From Theristus sp. LFF4_11 (lineage: Eukaryota; Nematoda; Chromadorea; Monhysterida; Xyalidae): a DNA stretch of 64,000 nt. The notes below the pieces were generated by a model. It saw only the letters and a program-made list of their open reading frames with translations. It did no database searches and had not been told where the DNA came from. Of this stretch, positions 9,300 to 24,903 are shown piece by piece. The DNA lies in NCBI GenBank assembly GCA_030248135.1, contig JASANC010000209.1, positions 1 to 64,000 of the forward strand, in the 5' to 3' direction. The first letter of the stretch is position 1. Each line of letters starts with the position of its first letter. Both the position numbers and the translations under genes were made by a program.

Positions 9300-11452
9300 A
9301 TGTCGATTTCGGCATCCGCATCACCATCGACGTCTTACTGTCGCAGTGAAGGTGAGGATTGAGGAGTCACGCGGAGTGAGAGACTTTTTGTTGGGATATG
9401 TTTCTCTTTTCTTGTCAGTTGGTGGTTTGGATCAAATGAACCCATGCCCATTTAGCCGTCCGTATTTGTATCCGTCACGGAGCGTCACACAACACGTCTT
9501 GCCAAACCTCATTTGTGCAGCAGAAAAAGCAATCCAGCATGTCACGTGATCCGACGTCGAGTTTTAGAACTCGCGCTCGTTTATCCAACCAACGTCTGAA
9601 CTGGACGAGGACGGCTAAATGGGTCTTATCATGTTTTCAAGAATGAAGCTTGCCCTGCTTAACCACCTGTTGCTTTTTGCACCGATTGTGCATTTTCTTC
9701 ATTACTTTCACAGGCAAAGATCGCATTATATTTCTGAGTGCAGAAGATGACCGCAAACCGTATAATTCAGCCGAGCCAATAATTTCAATACCAACGCCAC
9801 AAGAAGAGGGATATGAAGGCAAGTATCATGCATCATGCATAGGGTTGGTAAAAACGGTTTTTTATATTGCCAGGAAAAAAACCGGTTTCTTTTCCGTTTT
9901 AAAACTGTTTTAAAACCATAAAAAACCGACTGCTTCCCAGCTCCTAAACTTTCTAGAACTTGGCTTCTTGAACTCAAAGTAGGAAAAAAATCAAAATTAG
10001 TGATTTTGAGCAGCGTAAAATGCTGTTTTCGGGCACACAACCAACCCAATTTGCCATTTTTGCCACCCAATGCTATCCAATTTTTTGTTTCAAATCAAAT
10101 CAATTTCGCTTTTATTGGTTTCCAGGGCAGCACGTTTAATAAATTGAAAACAGAGACTGGGCAGTGACCGTGTAGGTGTGGCGAGCGGGGAGGAAGGGTT
10201 GCAAGGAGAACGGATAGCTGACCCCGATTAGGGGGCGAGATTTGCAGAACTGCAAAGTGAAACTGGTAGCGGATTGCGTTCGAAAAATAACATTTCATCA
10301 ATTAACCCTTTGCAAATCGACAACATCGTTAGTTAGTCTGCATATGCACTTAGTTTAGCAGTCTCCTTGTCTTCATCGTATTTCACTTGACCCTTGCCAC
10401 AAAAGCTTCTGCAAAATGAGGCTTCACCAGTTCAGTTCGACACAGTTCACTGCACCGTTTTTTCAAAAATAATTTTACATTTTATCAATCAAATGAAGAA
10501 TTGTGATTTTTAGCCACGAAGTTTAAAAAATTTTAAGGTAAAAAACCGGTTCTTTATTTTTTCAGGGAAAAACTGAAAAAAAAATTTAAAACGAAAAAGA
10601 AACCGTTTTTTCTTGTGCCAACCGTAACCATGCATAGTCTGGCGGCAAACTGTTCTTTTTGGGGTATTTTTGGCTGGTTTTTGGACCATCTAGCGCCTCC
10701 AATGCCATGACATCTTTGCTGAAAATCACAGTAAAAAAGAAGAAAGTCGAAAGACCAGGTGTTTGTGTCCGTGACGTGGAGTCGAGTGAGTACTGTATAA
10801 ATGTGAAACGGGCCCATAAAGTTTGTGAACTGTACAACAACAATTCCGAGAACTGACATGTTAGCTTGGTGAACTCTTCTTGTCTCTGCAGGTGCCATAA
10901 AAGAGAACGGTGACATCAACTGGAGCTGCCCGTGCATGGCTGACATGGTCTCTGGGCCGTGCGGCTGGGAGTTTCGTCAAGCGTTCAGTTGTTTTCACTA
11001 CAGCCAGGTACTGATTTTCCCATCAGCTGCTCAATCGAACAAAACTTCAGTGCGTTTACTGACACAGCGCCAGTCATTTGCATTGCGTTCAACTGTATTG
11101 ACAGGCCGACCCAAAGGGCAGCGACTGTATGCAGCAGTTCATGGACATGCGTGACTGCTTTGACAAATACCCCACTGTTTATCCGGTGAAGGAGATCGGT
11201 TAGTCGGTGATCTTGTGCAGAAGTTTAAAAAATGACATCTGGAATGTAAAAGCACTGAGAACGAGCTAGATTTGTGCAGCCGACGACGTCGGGGACGAAA
11301 TGGAGGACGATTCGGGGGACGCGAGCGCTGCTGCGTTTGGCGGTGCTGCTGGCGAACATGAGCCATCAGCCACCAGCTACAGGCGACCGCACACACCGCA
11401 CAACCAGCATGCATCTGACACTCATTCTGAAGACAAGAGCAATTCAACATAA
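9300..11452 (+). CDS. CHCHD4: MIA40 / CHCHD4, mitochondrial intermembrane-space oxidoreductase
   Basis: Exons: 9,300-9,351, 9,714-9,818, 10,892-11,007, 11,105-11,198 and 11,280-11,452; phases agree throughout. The protein opens [18 protein letters not shown] and continues GKDRIIF, matching the family N terminus. Exon 3 carries the catalytic CPC (WSCPCMADM) and the first CX9C ([11 protein letters not shown]); exon 4 carries the second ([11 protein letters not shown]). MIA40 oxidises CX3C/CX9C proteins during import and is re-oxidised by ALR/Erv1. The tail is acidic, then Ser/His-rich, and diverges from the human one. Intron 2 (9,819-10,891) starts GCAAGT, a GC-AG intron, and contains a hAT-like element. 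The start was chosen because this ATG alone gives an exon ending in phase 1 before GKDRIIF. AATAAA lies at 11,777. Family identity is very secure. Confidence 0.95.
9840..10626. mobile_element. hAT-like element, family D, in MIA40 intron 2
   Basis: It starts TAGGGTTGGTAAAAACGG and ends GTGCCAACCGTA. Flanks ATCATGCA (9,832-9,839) and ACCATGCA (10,627-10,634) form an 8-bp duplication with one mismatch. The ends are complementary for several tens of bases rich in AAAACCG. No coding region is seen. A relic with similar GGTTTTTTA/TACCAACCC sequence lies near 63,200-63,555. Confidence 0.75.
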
Positions 11453-12249
11453 CTGATGTTGTGTCGTCTGACGTGTTGAAAGCAGCAAGTTGTAACATTT
11501 TAATCTATAAAACAGTCGAATCAGCGTCAAAAGCAGTCAGTTGTTTTTAGTCATGCTCGTTTTTTGTTTTGACATTTTGCGTTTTGTTGGTTAATGATAT
11601 CACTTGTTTTTTTCTTGTTGTTCCTCGATTAGAATCGTTCTAATTTTGTTTTCTTGGTTTTTTATTCTTTCGTAGCACTCTAGCTATTTTTGAATATAGT
11701 TGCAATTGCAAACCTTGTTAAAAGTTTTGCTTTTGTTTTGTTGTTTCAACCAGAGACTCCGTGAAGGCGGGAAAATAATAAACTCTTGATACTCAATGTG
11801 GTCAGGTTCGTTAATGTTTGTCGCGGTTTCAAGGCCGTTGAATATTTTATGTGAACCAAGTTTCGTAGATACTTTTTATTTTTCGATGTTTTAAAAATGC
11901 ATTTTCGATATTTCACTTGTTAATATACGTACAATCTACCGTAACACATCGAAAAAATTATTTCATAAACATCGAAAAATATGCACGGAACTGGGGAAAC
12001 ATTACGGCGCGTTCATGTTGCTGTATTTGGTGCCCGCGCAGCTATGTTTTAACACTAAATACTGCAACATGAGTGCGCCCTCTTCAGTGATGCTTACTCT
12101 GCTTAGGGGTGTTTTTGGGGCAAATATTGCTGCCGTGGGCTGCACCAAAATTAGTCTTCATGAATGCAAAAAGGATTGCTGTGCTATGGATGCTATGCAA
12201 CACTTGCTAGCAAAACGGTGTCATTGGAAAATCATTAGCTCGAGCGGTA
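11453..12249. other. MIA40 3' UTR and intergenic DNA
   Basis: AATAAA at 11,777, 325 bp past the MIA40 stop, is the likely polyadenylation signal. The rest is T-rich, with a small interrupted palindrome around 11,885-11,985 (CGATGTTTT and AAACATCG). I see no further gene. Confidence 0.5.
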
Positions 12250-13096
12250 AAAGTGCATAGTGGCCAACGTGCATAGTGGCCATGAAAAATGCCTAGCTAT
12301 AGTGTCCAAAACATATGCCAAAGTGGCCACGACATATAGCAGAGTGGCCAATGCCTATGGACAAGTGTCCAATAGCTATAACATAGTGGCCAATAGACAT
12401 GCATAGTGGCCAATACAGGGTTTTAAATAATGCTGTTACAGGGTGATCCAGAAGTTATGATTTTTGAACTTTGTTGTTATTTCTGGCACATTCAAGTGAC
12501 AAACTGTTGCTTGAATGTGTTGCAAATCATTTCATATTTGTTTAATTGTTTAATTGGGGGGTCAGTCAATATGGCAGCCACCCAATATGGCTCGATAGAC
12601 ACGTTTGCGGTACCCTGGAGTGACGTTCGAGTTTTCGATAAAAAAGTAGGTATGTGTCAACAACTTGTATCGATTATCGCTCTCCCCTATTGAATCAAAA
12701 ATCATAATTGTGCGAATCACATAATACAAAACTCGCCAATATAGAACCGTTGAATTGCACAATTTGCATTTGTTGTTGATCCCAAAGCTGCTCAACAAAC
12801 ATGAAATGATTTGCAACACATTCAAGCAACAGTTTGTCGTTTGAATGTGCCAGAAATAACAACAAAGTTCAAAAATCATAACTTCTGGATCACCCTGTAA
12901 CAGCATTATTTAAAACCCTGTATTGGCCACTATGCATGTTTATTGGCCACTATGTTATAGCTATTGGACACTTGTCCATAGGCATTGACCACTCTGCTAT
13001 ATGTCGTGGCCACTTTGGCATATGTTTTGGACACTATAACTAGCAAAAATGCAAATTTTCTCATGGCCACTATGCACGTTGGCCACTATGCACCTA
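12250..13096. mobile_element. Foldback element with AGTGKCC array spaced 21 bp
   Basis: The arms are about 12,259-12,545 and 12,792-13,095, with a loop of roughly 250 bp. In the left arm AGTGGCC or AGTGTCC starts at 12,259, 12,275, 12,301, 12,322, 12,343, 12,364, 12,385 and 12,405; from 12,301 onward the spacing is 21, 21, 21, 21 and 20 bp. The right arm mirrors it (GGCCACT/GGACACT). Inside the arms lies a CAGGGTGATCC/GGATCACCCTG inverted pair resembling Tc1/mariner-type ends. No transposase is present. Confidence 0.75.
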
Positions 13097-13372
13097 ATTT
13101 GCTCGAGCCAGTGCTGATGTTTTTTCGTGAACAGTTGGTGTTTTGAAATCGCTGACTTTCATGATACTCTGTCGTCTCTTTTTTCTCACTGACTGTTAAT
13201 ATAGTTTTTGACAACGCACCCGGTTAAAAAACATAAAAAAACGGGCACGTTTGCAGATTACAAAACTCGTTGCAAAAAACAGTCAGTCAGCAGTGCAGTG
13301 AGCACCAGCGCAGCCAGCACACGTTTCGTTGTGCATCTGTTTCAGTTTTGTGCTGTCTTGTTTGCGCGAGCA

Positions 13373-13380
13373 TGACGTCA
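13373..13380 (+). promoter_or_regulatory. Perfect CRE palindrome upstream of the copine gene
   Basis: TGACGTCA, the full consensus for CREB/ATF bZIP factors, lies about 280 bp upstream of the copine ATG in a GC-richer stretch. An 8-bp palindrome can occur by chance; its position is the only support for function. Confidence 0.35.
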
Positions 13381-13659
13381 TAAACACGCTGCGCGGTGTT
13401 GTGCACTTGGCGCAAGCACACATTGCCTCAGTTGACGCACACAGCCGATGAATCAGCGTATATAGGCAGCGTCCTTGCTGATTGTCCATTCTGAATAGTG
13501 ATTGCATTTTTCAGCAGCTTCCGATTTCGACATTGCCATTGTTGGGTCGGTGTTGCCCTCGTTTGTTGCTGCTGCCCACACACTTTTTTCCATTCTGTGC
13601 GTTTCAGTTTTCTGATTTGTTCGCGACATTCTTCGAATCCGAGAACGCAGAACGCAGTG

Positions 13660-17635
<3,976 letters not shown>

Positions 17636-20600
17636 ATCTTTGCATCGTCGAACGTTGTTTTGTGATCAAATTCCACCTTTGTACATTCAGTATCGGTGAT
17701 GTTCGTTCCGCCATTTCAGAAACCACTTTTCCCTGGCCTTGTACTTTGTGATGCTTTGTCGCATTTTGATTCGTTTGTTTCAATGTTGTGTTGATATTGG
17801 TTTGATCGTTCACGTTTATCGTCTCTCTCGCAAATTTTAAAAGTTCATCTTTGCATCTTTTTCACTTGTTTATGTACATTCGCTCTAATTTTTCAATCGC
17901 CTTCATGTTTCAGCGCAACGTGCTCTGTGATGTCATCGATCGCTAAAACAGTGGTGTGGTTTTGCGGTGCAAAAATATCGAGTTTTATTGATAGATTTAG
18001 ATACTGGCCAGAAAATTGCGGATTTATTTGTTTTTTTGTGTTGTTTCTTCTTCTGCTGCGCGAGATCACTTTACTTTTGTCTGATTTTGTTTGATTTTGT
18101 TCACCTTCTTTGCCTCTGTTTCTGCCCATGTGTTCGTTGATGGTTGGCGGTGTTTTGCTTAACAACAGTTTCAAACAAGTAAGAACGATATCAATTACAT
18201 GTTCGTTGTTAGTTGTTCGAACCATAAATATCTGAAATCACATGTTCACAGATTCTCATCCTTCCACAAACGCAAAAGGCCAGTCTGTTTGTTGTGCTAA
18301 TGAGTCTGCTGTTGACTTGATAACCACAAAATTGTTGTTGGCGCTAGTCAATAAAAGAGTCAATATAATTTCAACCGCTGCTCGTGAGTGTAACCGCAGC
18401 GAAAGCACAAATTGAACTGCAATTCACTGCCTTGGGCTGAAGGTGCTTTTGAATGTGCGAATAACTTGAGCGGCAAGTTTTGTGCTGGTTGGCAGTCAGT
18501 CAGTTTTATTGCGTAGCTTTGCATTTATATTTGCGAAGTGCATTTCTGTCGCTCAGATGCATGCGTGCGTGTGCCAAATGACGAGGATGACTTCATTTGT
18601 TAGCATGCAAGTGTGCGTGCGCCCGTTGCACCACTGTGCGCCCGCCCAACGATGTTGCGTGACAACTGCAGTTCATTTTCGTGCTGGTTGCTGCCAAAAA
18701 CGATCTGCACTGAGGCAGCAGTGGACATTTTTGGGCGCATGCTGAAATTCAATGCATCTTTCAAAACATGTTTCATGTGAATTTTTACGAGATGGTTTGT
18801 TTGGTCCACAAATGTCTGTATCCTTTTTGTCCAGCCTTGAACCATTTCGCTTGTTAACAACTACAAATCTATGGTAAAGTGCGATCTCTGATGGTGTTTC
18901 AACGTGAAACTCCGGGTTTTTAACCAATGTCCGCTCAGGTTCCATGCCATTTAGCAACGTATTGACTTTCGACACGGTGAATTCGCTGTTGTTTTCGCGT
19001 GTGGTTGAAACGTAAAATCACGCAGCATGACGTGCGAGTGCATTTATATGATGTAAGAACGCTTCACTAGTTTTTTCAAGTCAATAGAGATACAACCTGG
19101 CGCACAAATTGGAAAACGGAACCTTATTGCATGTTTCGCTGTGGAGTGAAGTGAATGCCAAGCCCTGCTGGCGCAACCGGGTTTGCTCCCAATGTGCCGC
19201 ACTTGTTTGCTTTCGTTTCGGCGCACTCTGGTTACTCGATGAGTTTTTGCGCCGATGTAAACTGGCACACCAGCAACAGCTGTAGCTCGCATGAATTATG
19301 CTCTTGTATTGACGTGTGTGTTCTACTGGGGTTTTATTTAAAAATTTGATCTTCCTTGCAAATGCGATGCGAGGGTTCATTTGTTACGTTTTGCGCTTCT
19401 GTCATCTTTTTGCCCCCGCTATAAAACCAATTCACACTCGTGGGTGTTGCAAACAAATGATTAACAAATATGGTTCGGCGCAGCTAATTAATTTGACGCA
19501 TTACTTCGCACGCTCAAATTATTTTGAAAAAAGCTGATTACAACTGAGCGCTATTTTCGCCGTGTTCTGTTGAAAAAAACCGACGTCATAACCTTAACTT
19601 GGTAAAATAGATTCGTAAAAAATGGTTTGAAAATAGTTTTTCTGAGAGCCAACTTTACAAACTGTTAAAACTACCGTGAAATACAGGGTGGACAAAAAAC
19701 TACCGGATTTCACATTCCTCTATCTTGCATCTGGTTAGGCATGGGTCTGAAATTGGTAAATTTTACAGAACTGGTTCGCTTTTTTTAATTTTATAATATT
19801 TTTCTATTTATTAAGTTAGTTATCAAAAACATTATTGGAAAAATGTGAACCTTGGTTCTGCAAAGTTTCCAAATTTCAGCCGCGTATCTCAAACCAGACA
19901 CGAGATAAAGCAGTTTGAATTCCGGTACTTTTTTGGCCCACCCTGTACTTTATTACAGATCTGGTCACCTGATCATACTGCGACCAAGCGCTGATCATTG
20001 TGTCCAGCTGCATGCTGAGAGAAATGCACCAGCTGGCGTCGCAATGGTCTGGGCATCATTCAAACGAGACAACAACAACAACAACAACAGCAGCACGCCC
20101 AGCGCACGCACGCTGCAAACATTCGTTGGCGGTTATAAGCGCCGCGCCGATATTGCTAATGGTCGGTGATTTGTCTTCTTCATTCAGAACACGGACATTT
20201 TTGATTTAGAGCAAGTGACCGAGGCTTGAAGAAAGACTTTGTCAATTTATAGAATGTTGGATTGCTTTATCAAATAATTGGATTGCATAAAGGTTCAATC
20301 GCGTGCTATATGGGTGGCAATAATAAATAACCTCACTCAATTTTTCATTCTGCAAAGAAACGCATGGCCGTTCAAATTGCGTTTTTTTCTTGTCCCTGAA
20401 TGCAGCAGGTTTTTACGGCTCATTTCACTGCAACGGTAAAACTGATCACTCAGTTCATCTTGCTCTTTTCATTTTAGCTCATGTGTTCATTTCATATACT
20501 CATTCATGTTCATGAGGCAAGAGCAGTGCATGCGGCTGCAGGTCTTTATGCAAAAAATACTTTCTGTCGTCCGTTTTGCGGTGCTACCGCTTTTTATGAA

Positions 20601-20836
20601 AACAGGAAATTGCTCTAAAAACTGGACTCTAGATTGCTGGAAGACAGCTTGAAAAAAGACAGATTCACTGTACACGGCAGCAGCGAATACGTATTTTGCC
20701 TCTTTTTTGTTGTCAACAAAAGCAGACGTATGAGTTCGCTATATTTTGAACAAAATCAAATATTTTTCAACGGTCACGATTCGAACCAACTTTCTTCAGC
20801 TGAAACAGCTTTTTATCAATAAAATTACGGAACAAA
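17636..20836. other. Intergenic region
   Basis: It contains the copine 3' UTR (AATAAA at 18,351), a short Tc1/mariner-type MITE (19,684-19,945) and a small (CAA)n run with CAG ends near 20,070-20,090. No convincing exon is recognised; the open frames are short and lack splice or family support. Confidence 0.4.
19684..19945. mobile_element. MITE with CAGGGTG ends, TA target
   Basis: 262 bp between TA dinucleotides, starting CAGGGTGGACAAAAAACTACCGG and ending CCGGTACTTTTTTGGCCCACCCTG. The ends are inverted repeats of the same type as the larger elements at 47,774 and 49,297, consistent with a Tc1/mariner-superfamily miniature element. Non-coding. Confidence 0.75.
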
Positions 20837-21281
20837 ATGAACATTATGAGACTTTGGCCATCTCCGTCTCACATCCGTTTGCAATCAGGTAACACTATTT
20901 GTAATACAAGTGCAGTTTTTATGTTTTTTGGTTGATCGTATTCAGTGGCCTGTTGATTTCAGCGAGCATGCTGATCATGGGTCTGTTCGTGGGCGTGCTG
21001 TGCGTGTTCGCACTCTTGGCGATCGTGAAAGGTTGGCAACAGCTCAATAAAACGAGCAAAACTGTGATTTTGAACTTTTGCTTGTTGTTGTTTGGTGTTG
21101 TTGTGTTACACAATGCAACGCCCATGTGCGCACGATGCACGCACGTTTTTTAGGTTACCGCAGTCGGCGATCCCGGAGTCGTCAGGGCGAATACAAACCG
21201 TTGATTGGACACAACCGAACAAAAAGGAGAACACACCAACGGCAACAAGGACGAGCGCACGGTGCAACACAAAACAAACTC

Positions 21282-21354
<73 letters not shown>

Positions 21355-21602
21355 CCAGTAAGACACAACAAAGCAGTGCTAGCAAAACTGGCAAGCCGAG
21401 CAGCCAGAGCAACTGCAACGTCAGCAACAGGGTGGTGCCCGTGTGTGACCTGCCAGTGGCTCGGGCACAGCCAACGAATGCAGCCACTGCAAGCGCTCAC
21501 AACCATCATCAGCGCATCAGCACTTCAGTCAACAACAACATCAATTCTGCAAAGTTGCCCCGTGCGACACGATCACATTCTTACGAGTGGCGATATCAGT
21601 GA
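20837..21602 (+). CDS. Probable single-pass membrane protein with poly-Asn tract
   Basis: Proposed exons 20,837-20,888, 20,963-21,031 and 21,154-21,602 give 189 residues in consistent phase. Residues about 18-40 form a hydrophobic span (MLIMGLFVGVLCVFALLAIV) followed by a basic stop-transfer segment (YRSRRSRSRQ) and GEYKPLI. A run of about 24 Asn, encoded by an AAC repeat, follows, then a Ser/Asn/His-rich tail. The short N terminus suggests a type III or signal-anchor topology. The first exon and its 74-bp intron are less certain; an upstream exon is possible. No family is recognised. Confidence 0.5.
21278..21355 (+). repeat. (AAC/CAA)n microsatellite inside a coding exon
   Basis: About 25 uninterrupted CAA/AAC triplets. 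In the reading frame that continues to the stop at 21,602 they encode Asn; other frames would give Gln or Thr. The purity suggests length variation between individuals. Confidence 0.85.
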
Positions 21603-21770
21603 CTTATTCGAATGTTGAATCATCGAAATTTTGACCAAAACTTGAATAATACCGAAGTTGAACAGAAGCAATAGTGGTCGTCCAATTTATAAGATGATTT
21701 CGCTTTTTTAAATTTAACGATGTTTTTAATCGTACAGTATTTCACGCACACACGTGCTGTTTGGTATTAA

Positions 21771-24700
21771 CACCGGTTGCACCTAAGAGTGGGGGGGCCT
21801 AGTGCTACATGGGATCAAAATCAAACTAAGGGTGCAGCGTTATTCTACTCAGCAAGGAGCTTCAGTTTCACCCATAAACCATGCCTTGAAACTCCCTATA
21901 GCGGCCGCTATAGGGCGCGAAATTAAAAAAAACCTCGATTTTTTGCCGTTTTTTGCAAAGTGTACCATGTTGCAACGCATTTTTCTACCCAAGCGGATGT
22001 TTTTCAGAACCTGAAATGGTGTGCGTTTTGAAGATCTTGCGGAGCTCTACCAAGATATTAGCTTTGTCAAATCGGATCGTGTCCCTATTTTTTACTGTGA
22101 GCTACGCAAAATTACTTTTTTTGCATTTTAACACTTTTTTCTTACTTTTATTTTCATGCAATGACAAAACAGTTTCTGACCCTGATTTTTGTGTCAAACA
22201 GGGGTTTTCAAGGTCGCTGAATTCAAATATGACTTTAGATTTTTGCCCCGGGCAATTTTTTGCCCAAAAATTGAGCAAAAACGCATTTTTTTCGTTTTTC
22301 AGTGTTTTTTGTTTTATGCGTGGATTTTATTAAAAAACTATTTCTGATATAGCTTTACAACCGTTGTACTTGAGTCAGTTTTTATATTTTGCAACTGACC
22401 GCTTGTTTACCCAAAAAACGGGTAAAATGTTGATTTTTTTTGCTTTTTTCATATGTTTTCGTTTCACAGTGAAAAAAAATCAGTTCAGAAATAACTTTTA
22501 ATTTTAATTTTTAATTCTCCAGGAGGTTTTCAAGATCGCTGAATTCGAATCTGATTTTAGATTTTTGCCCCGGGCAATTTTTTGCCCAAAAATTGGGCAA
22601 AAAACTTTTTTTGCGTTTTCCAGTGGTTTTTTGTTTTAATTTCTAATTCTAAGTGTGGATTTTTATTAAAAAAACTGTTTTCTAATAGCTTTACAACTTC
22701 TGTACTTGAATACGTTATTATATTTTGTAATTTTGTAACGGACCACTTTCTCATCCAAAAATGGGTAAAACATGGATTTTTTGCCGTTTTCAGACGTTTT
22801 CAATAAATAAGTTTGAAAACAATTTTTAAAATCCCTTCCTAGGAGTTCCCAAATGCGCCGAATCCATATATGTACAAATTTTACAACTGACCCATTATTA
22901 ACCCTTATAAATGGGTAAAAAGCTACACTGTAGTCTTTCTGTAGACCTTTTTCTTTTTTTTGTGTTTGAACCAGACTTGTTAATTGATGTTAATTTGTCC
23001 TCGAAAGTTTTTTACGCCGCTGAAATTGAATTTGTTTTTGGTTTTTTAAAACTGGTGCATTTTTACCCCAATTTTACCCATTGGGTAAAAACTGTCACTT
23101 TCAGCGTTTTGTTTGAAACGTACATTATGAATGGTTTTGCGTTTCTTTGATGCTTGAGATTGATGAATTCAAGTCTGCTACATGCACCGAGATTAGTGTT
23201 TTAACCCAAAAGGGTAAATACTTATGCACTTGCCTTATTTCAGGTCTTTTTGCTTTTTGCGAGAAACAAGCTTGTAAAGGTTAAAAGGTTCTGTATTCTA
23301 GTTAGTGTATTTCATTTTCATTAGTCTTTTATTTTCTAAAGCTCACAAGTTTTTTCTCAAGACTGACAGACTGACATGTACCCATACCGAATATACATTT
23401 ACCCTTATATTTTGCCCCACTTTTTACCCTTTTGGGTTAAAACAGTAGTCTCGGTGCATGACATCAGACTTGAATTCATCAATCTCAAGCATCAAAGAAA
23501 CGCAAAACCATTCATAATGTAAGTTTCAAACAAAAAGCTGAGAGTGACAGTTTTTACCCAATTGGGTAAAATTGGGGTAAAAAGCACCAGTTTTAAAAAA
23601 CCAAAAACAATTTCAACTTCAGCGGCGTAAAAAATTCTCGAGGACAAATTAACATCAATTTACAAGTCTGGTTCAAACACAAAAAAGAAAAACGACAACA
23701 GAAAGACTACAGTGTAGATTTTTATCCATTTATAAGGGTTAATAATGGGTCAGTTGTAAAATTTGCCTACAGATATGGATTCGGCGCATTTGGGACCTTC
23801 TAGGAAGGGGTTTTAAAAATTTTTTTCAAACTTATTTATTACTATGAAACGAAAACGTCTGAAAACGGCAGAAAATCCATATTTTACCCATTTTTGGGTG
23901 AGAAAGTGGTCCGTTACAAAATATAATAACGTATTCAAGTATAGCAGTAATAAAGCTATTAGAAAACAGTTTTTTAAATAAAAATCCGCACTTAAAATTA
24001 GAAATTAAAACAAAAACCATTTGAAAGCGCGAAAAAAGCGTTTTTGCCCAATTTTTGGGCAAAAAATGCCCGGGGCAAAAATCTAAAATTAGATTCGAAT
24101 TCAGCGATTTTGAAAACCTCCTGGAGAATTAAAAATTAAAATTAAAAGTTTTTTCTGAACTGATTTTTTTCACTGTGAAACGAAAACATATGAAAAAAGC
24201 AAAAAAATCAACATTTTACCCATTTTTTGGGTGAGCAAGCGGTCAGTTGCAAAATATAAAAACTGATTCAAGTACAACGGTTGTAAAGCTATATCAGAAA
24301 TAGTTTTTTTAATAAAATCCACGCATAAAATTAAAACATTAAAACAAAAAACACTGAAAAACGCAAAAAATGCGTTTTTGCCCAATTTTAAGGCAAAAAA
24401 GTGCCCAGGGCAAAAATCTAAGGTCAGATTCAAATTCAGCGACCTCGAAAACCCCTGTTTGACACAAAAGTCAGGGTCAGAAACTGTTTTGTCATTGCAT
24501 GAAAATAAAAGTAAGGAAAAAGTGTGAAAAATGCAAAAAAAAGTAATTTTGCGTAGCTCACAGTGAAAAATAGGGACACGATCCGATTTGACGAAGCTAA
24601 TATCTTGGTAGAGCTCCGCAAGATCTTCAAAACGCACACTATTTCAGGTTCTGAAAAACATCCGCTTGGGTAGAAAAATGCGTTGCAACATGGTACACTT

Positions 24701-24899
24701 TGCAAAAAACGGCAAAAAATCGAGGTTTTTTTTTAATTTCGCGCCCTATAGCGGCCGCTATAGGGAGTTTCAAGGCATGGTTTATGGGTGAAACTGAAGC
24801 TCCTTGTTGAGTAGAATAACGCTGCACCATTAGTTTGATTTTGACCCCGTGTAGCAGCACTCCAGTACTAAGCCCCCCCACTCTTAGGTGCAACCGGTG
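21771..24899. mobile_element. 3.1-kb foldback flanked by TTAA
   Basis: The arms are about 21,771-23,222 and 23,415-24,899 with a loop near 200 bp. The termini CACCGGTTGCACCTAAGAGT face each other and TTAA lies immediately outside on both sides (21,767-21,770 and 24,900-24,903), a piggyBac-type target. Both arms carry CCCTATAGCGGCCGCTATAGGG, itself a palindrome, and several copies of GGGTAAAA- and TTGCCCAAAA-like blocks. No transposase is seen. Superfamily assignment rests on the TTAA alone. Confidence 0.7.
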
Positions 24900-24903
24900 T
24901 TAA

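Noticed and set aside
21150..21509. Minus-strand poly-Val/poly-Leu and plus-strand poly-Gln/poly-Thr frames
   Set aside because: Other readings of the AAC microsatellite; only the Asn frame joins the preceding transmembrane exon in phase.
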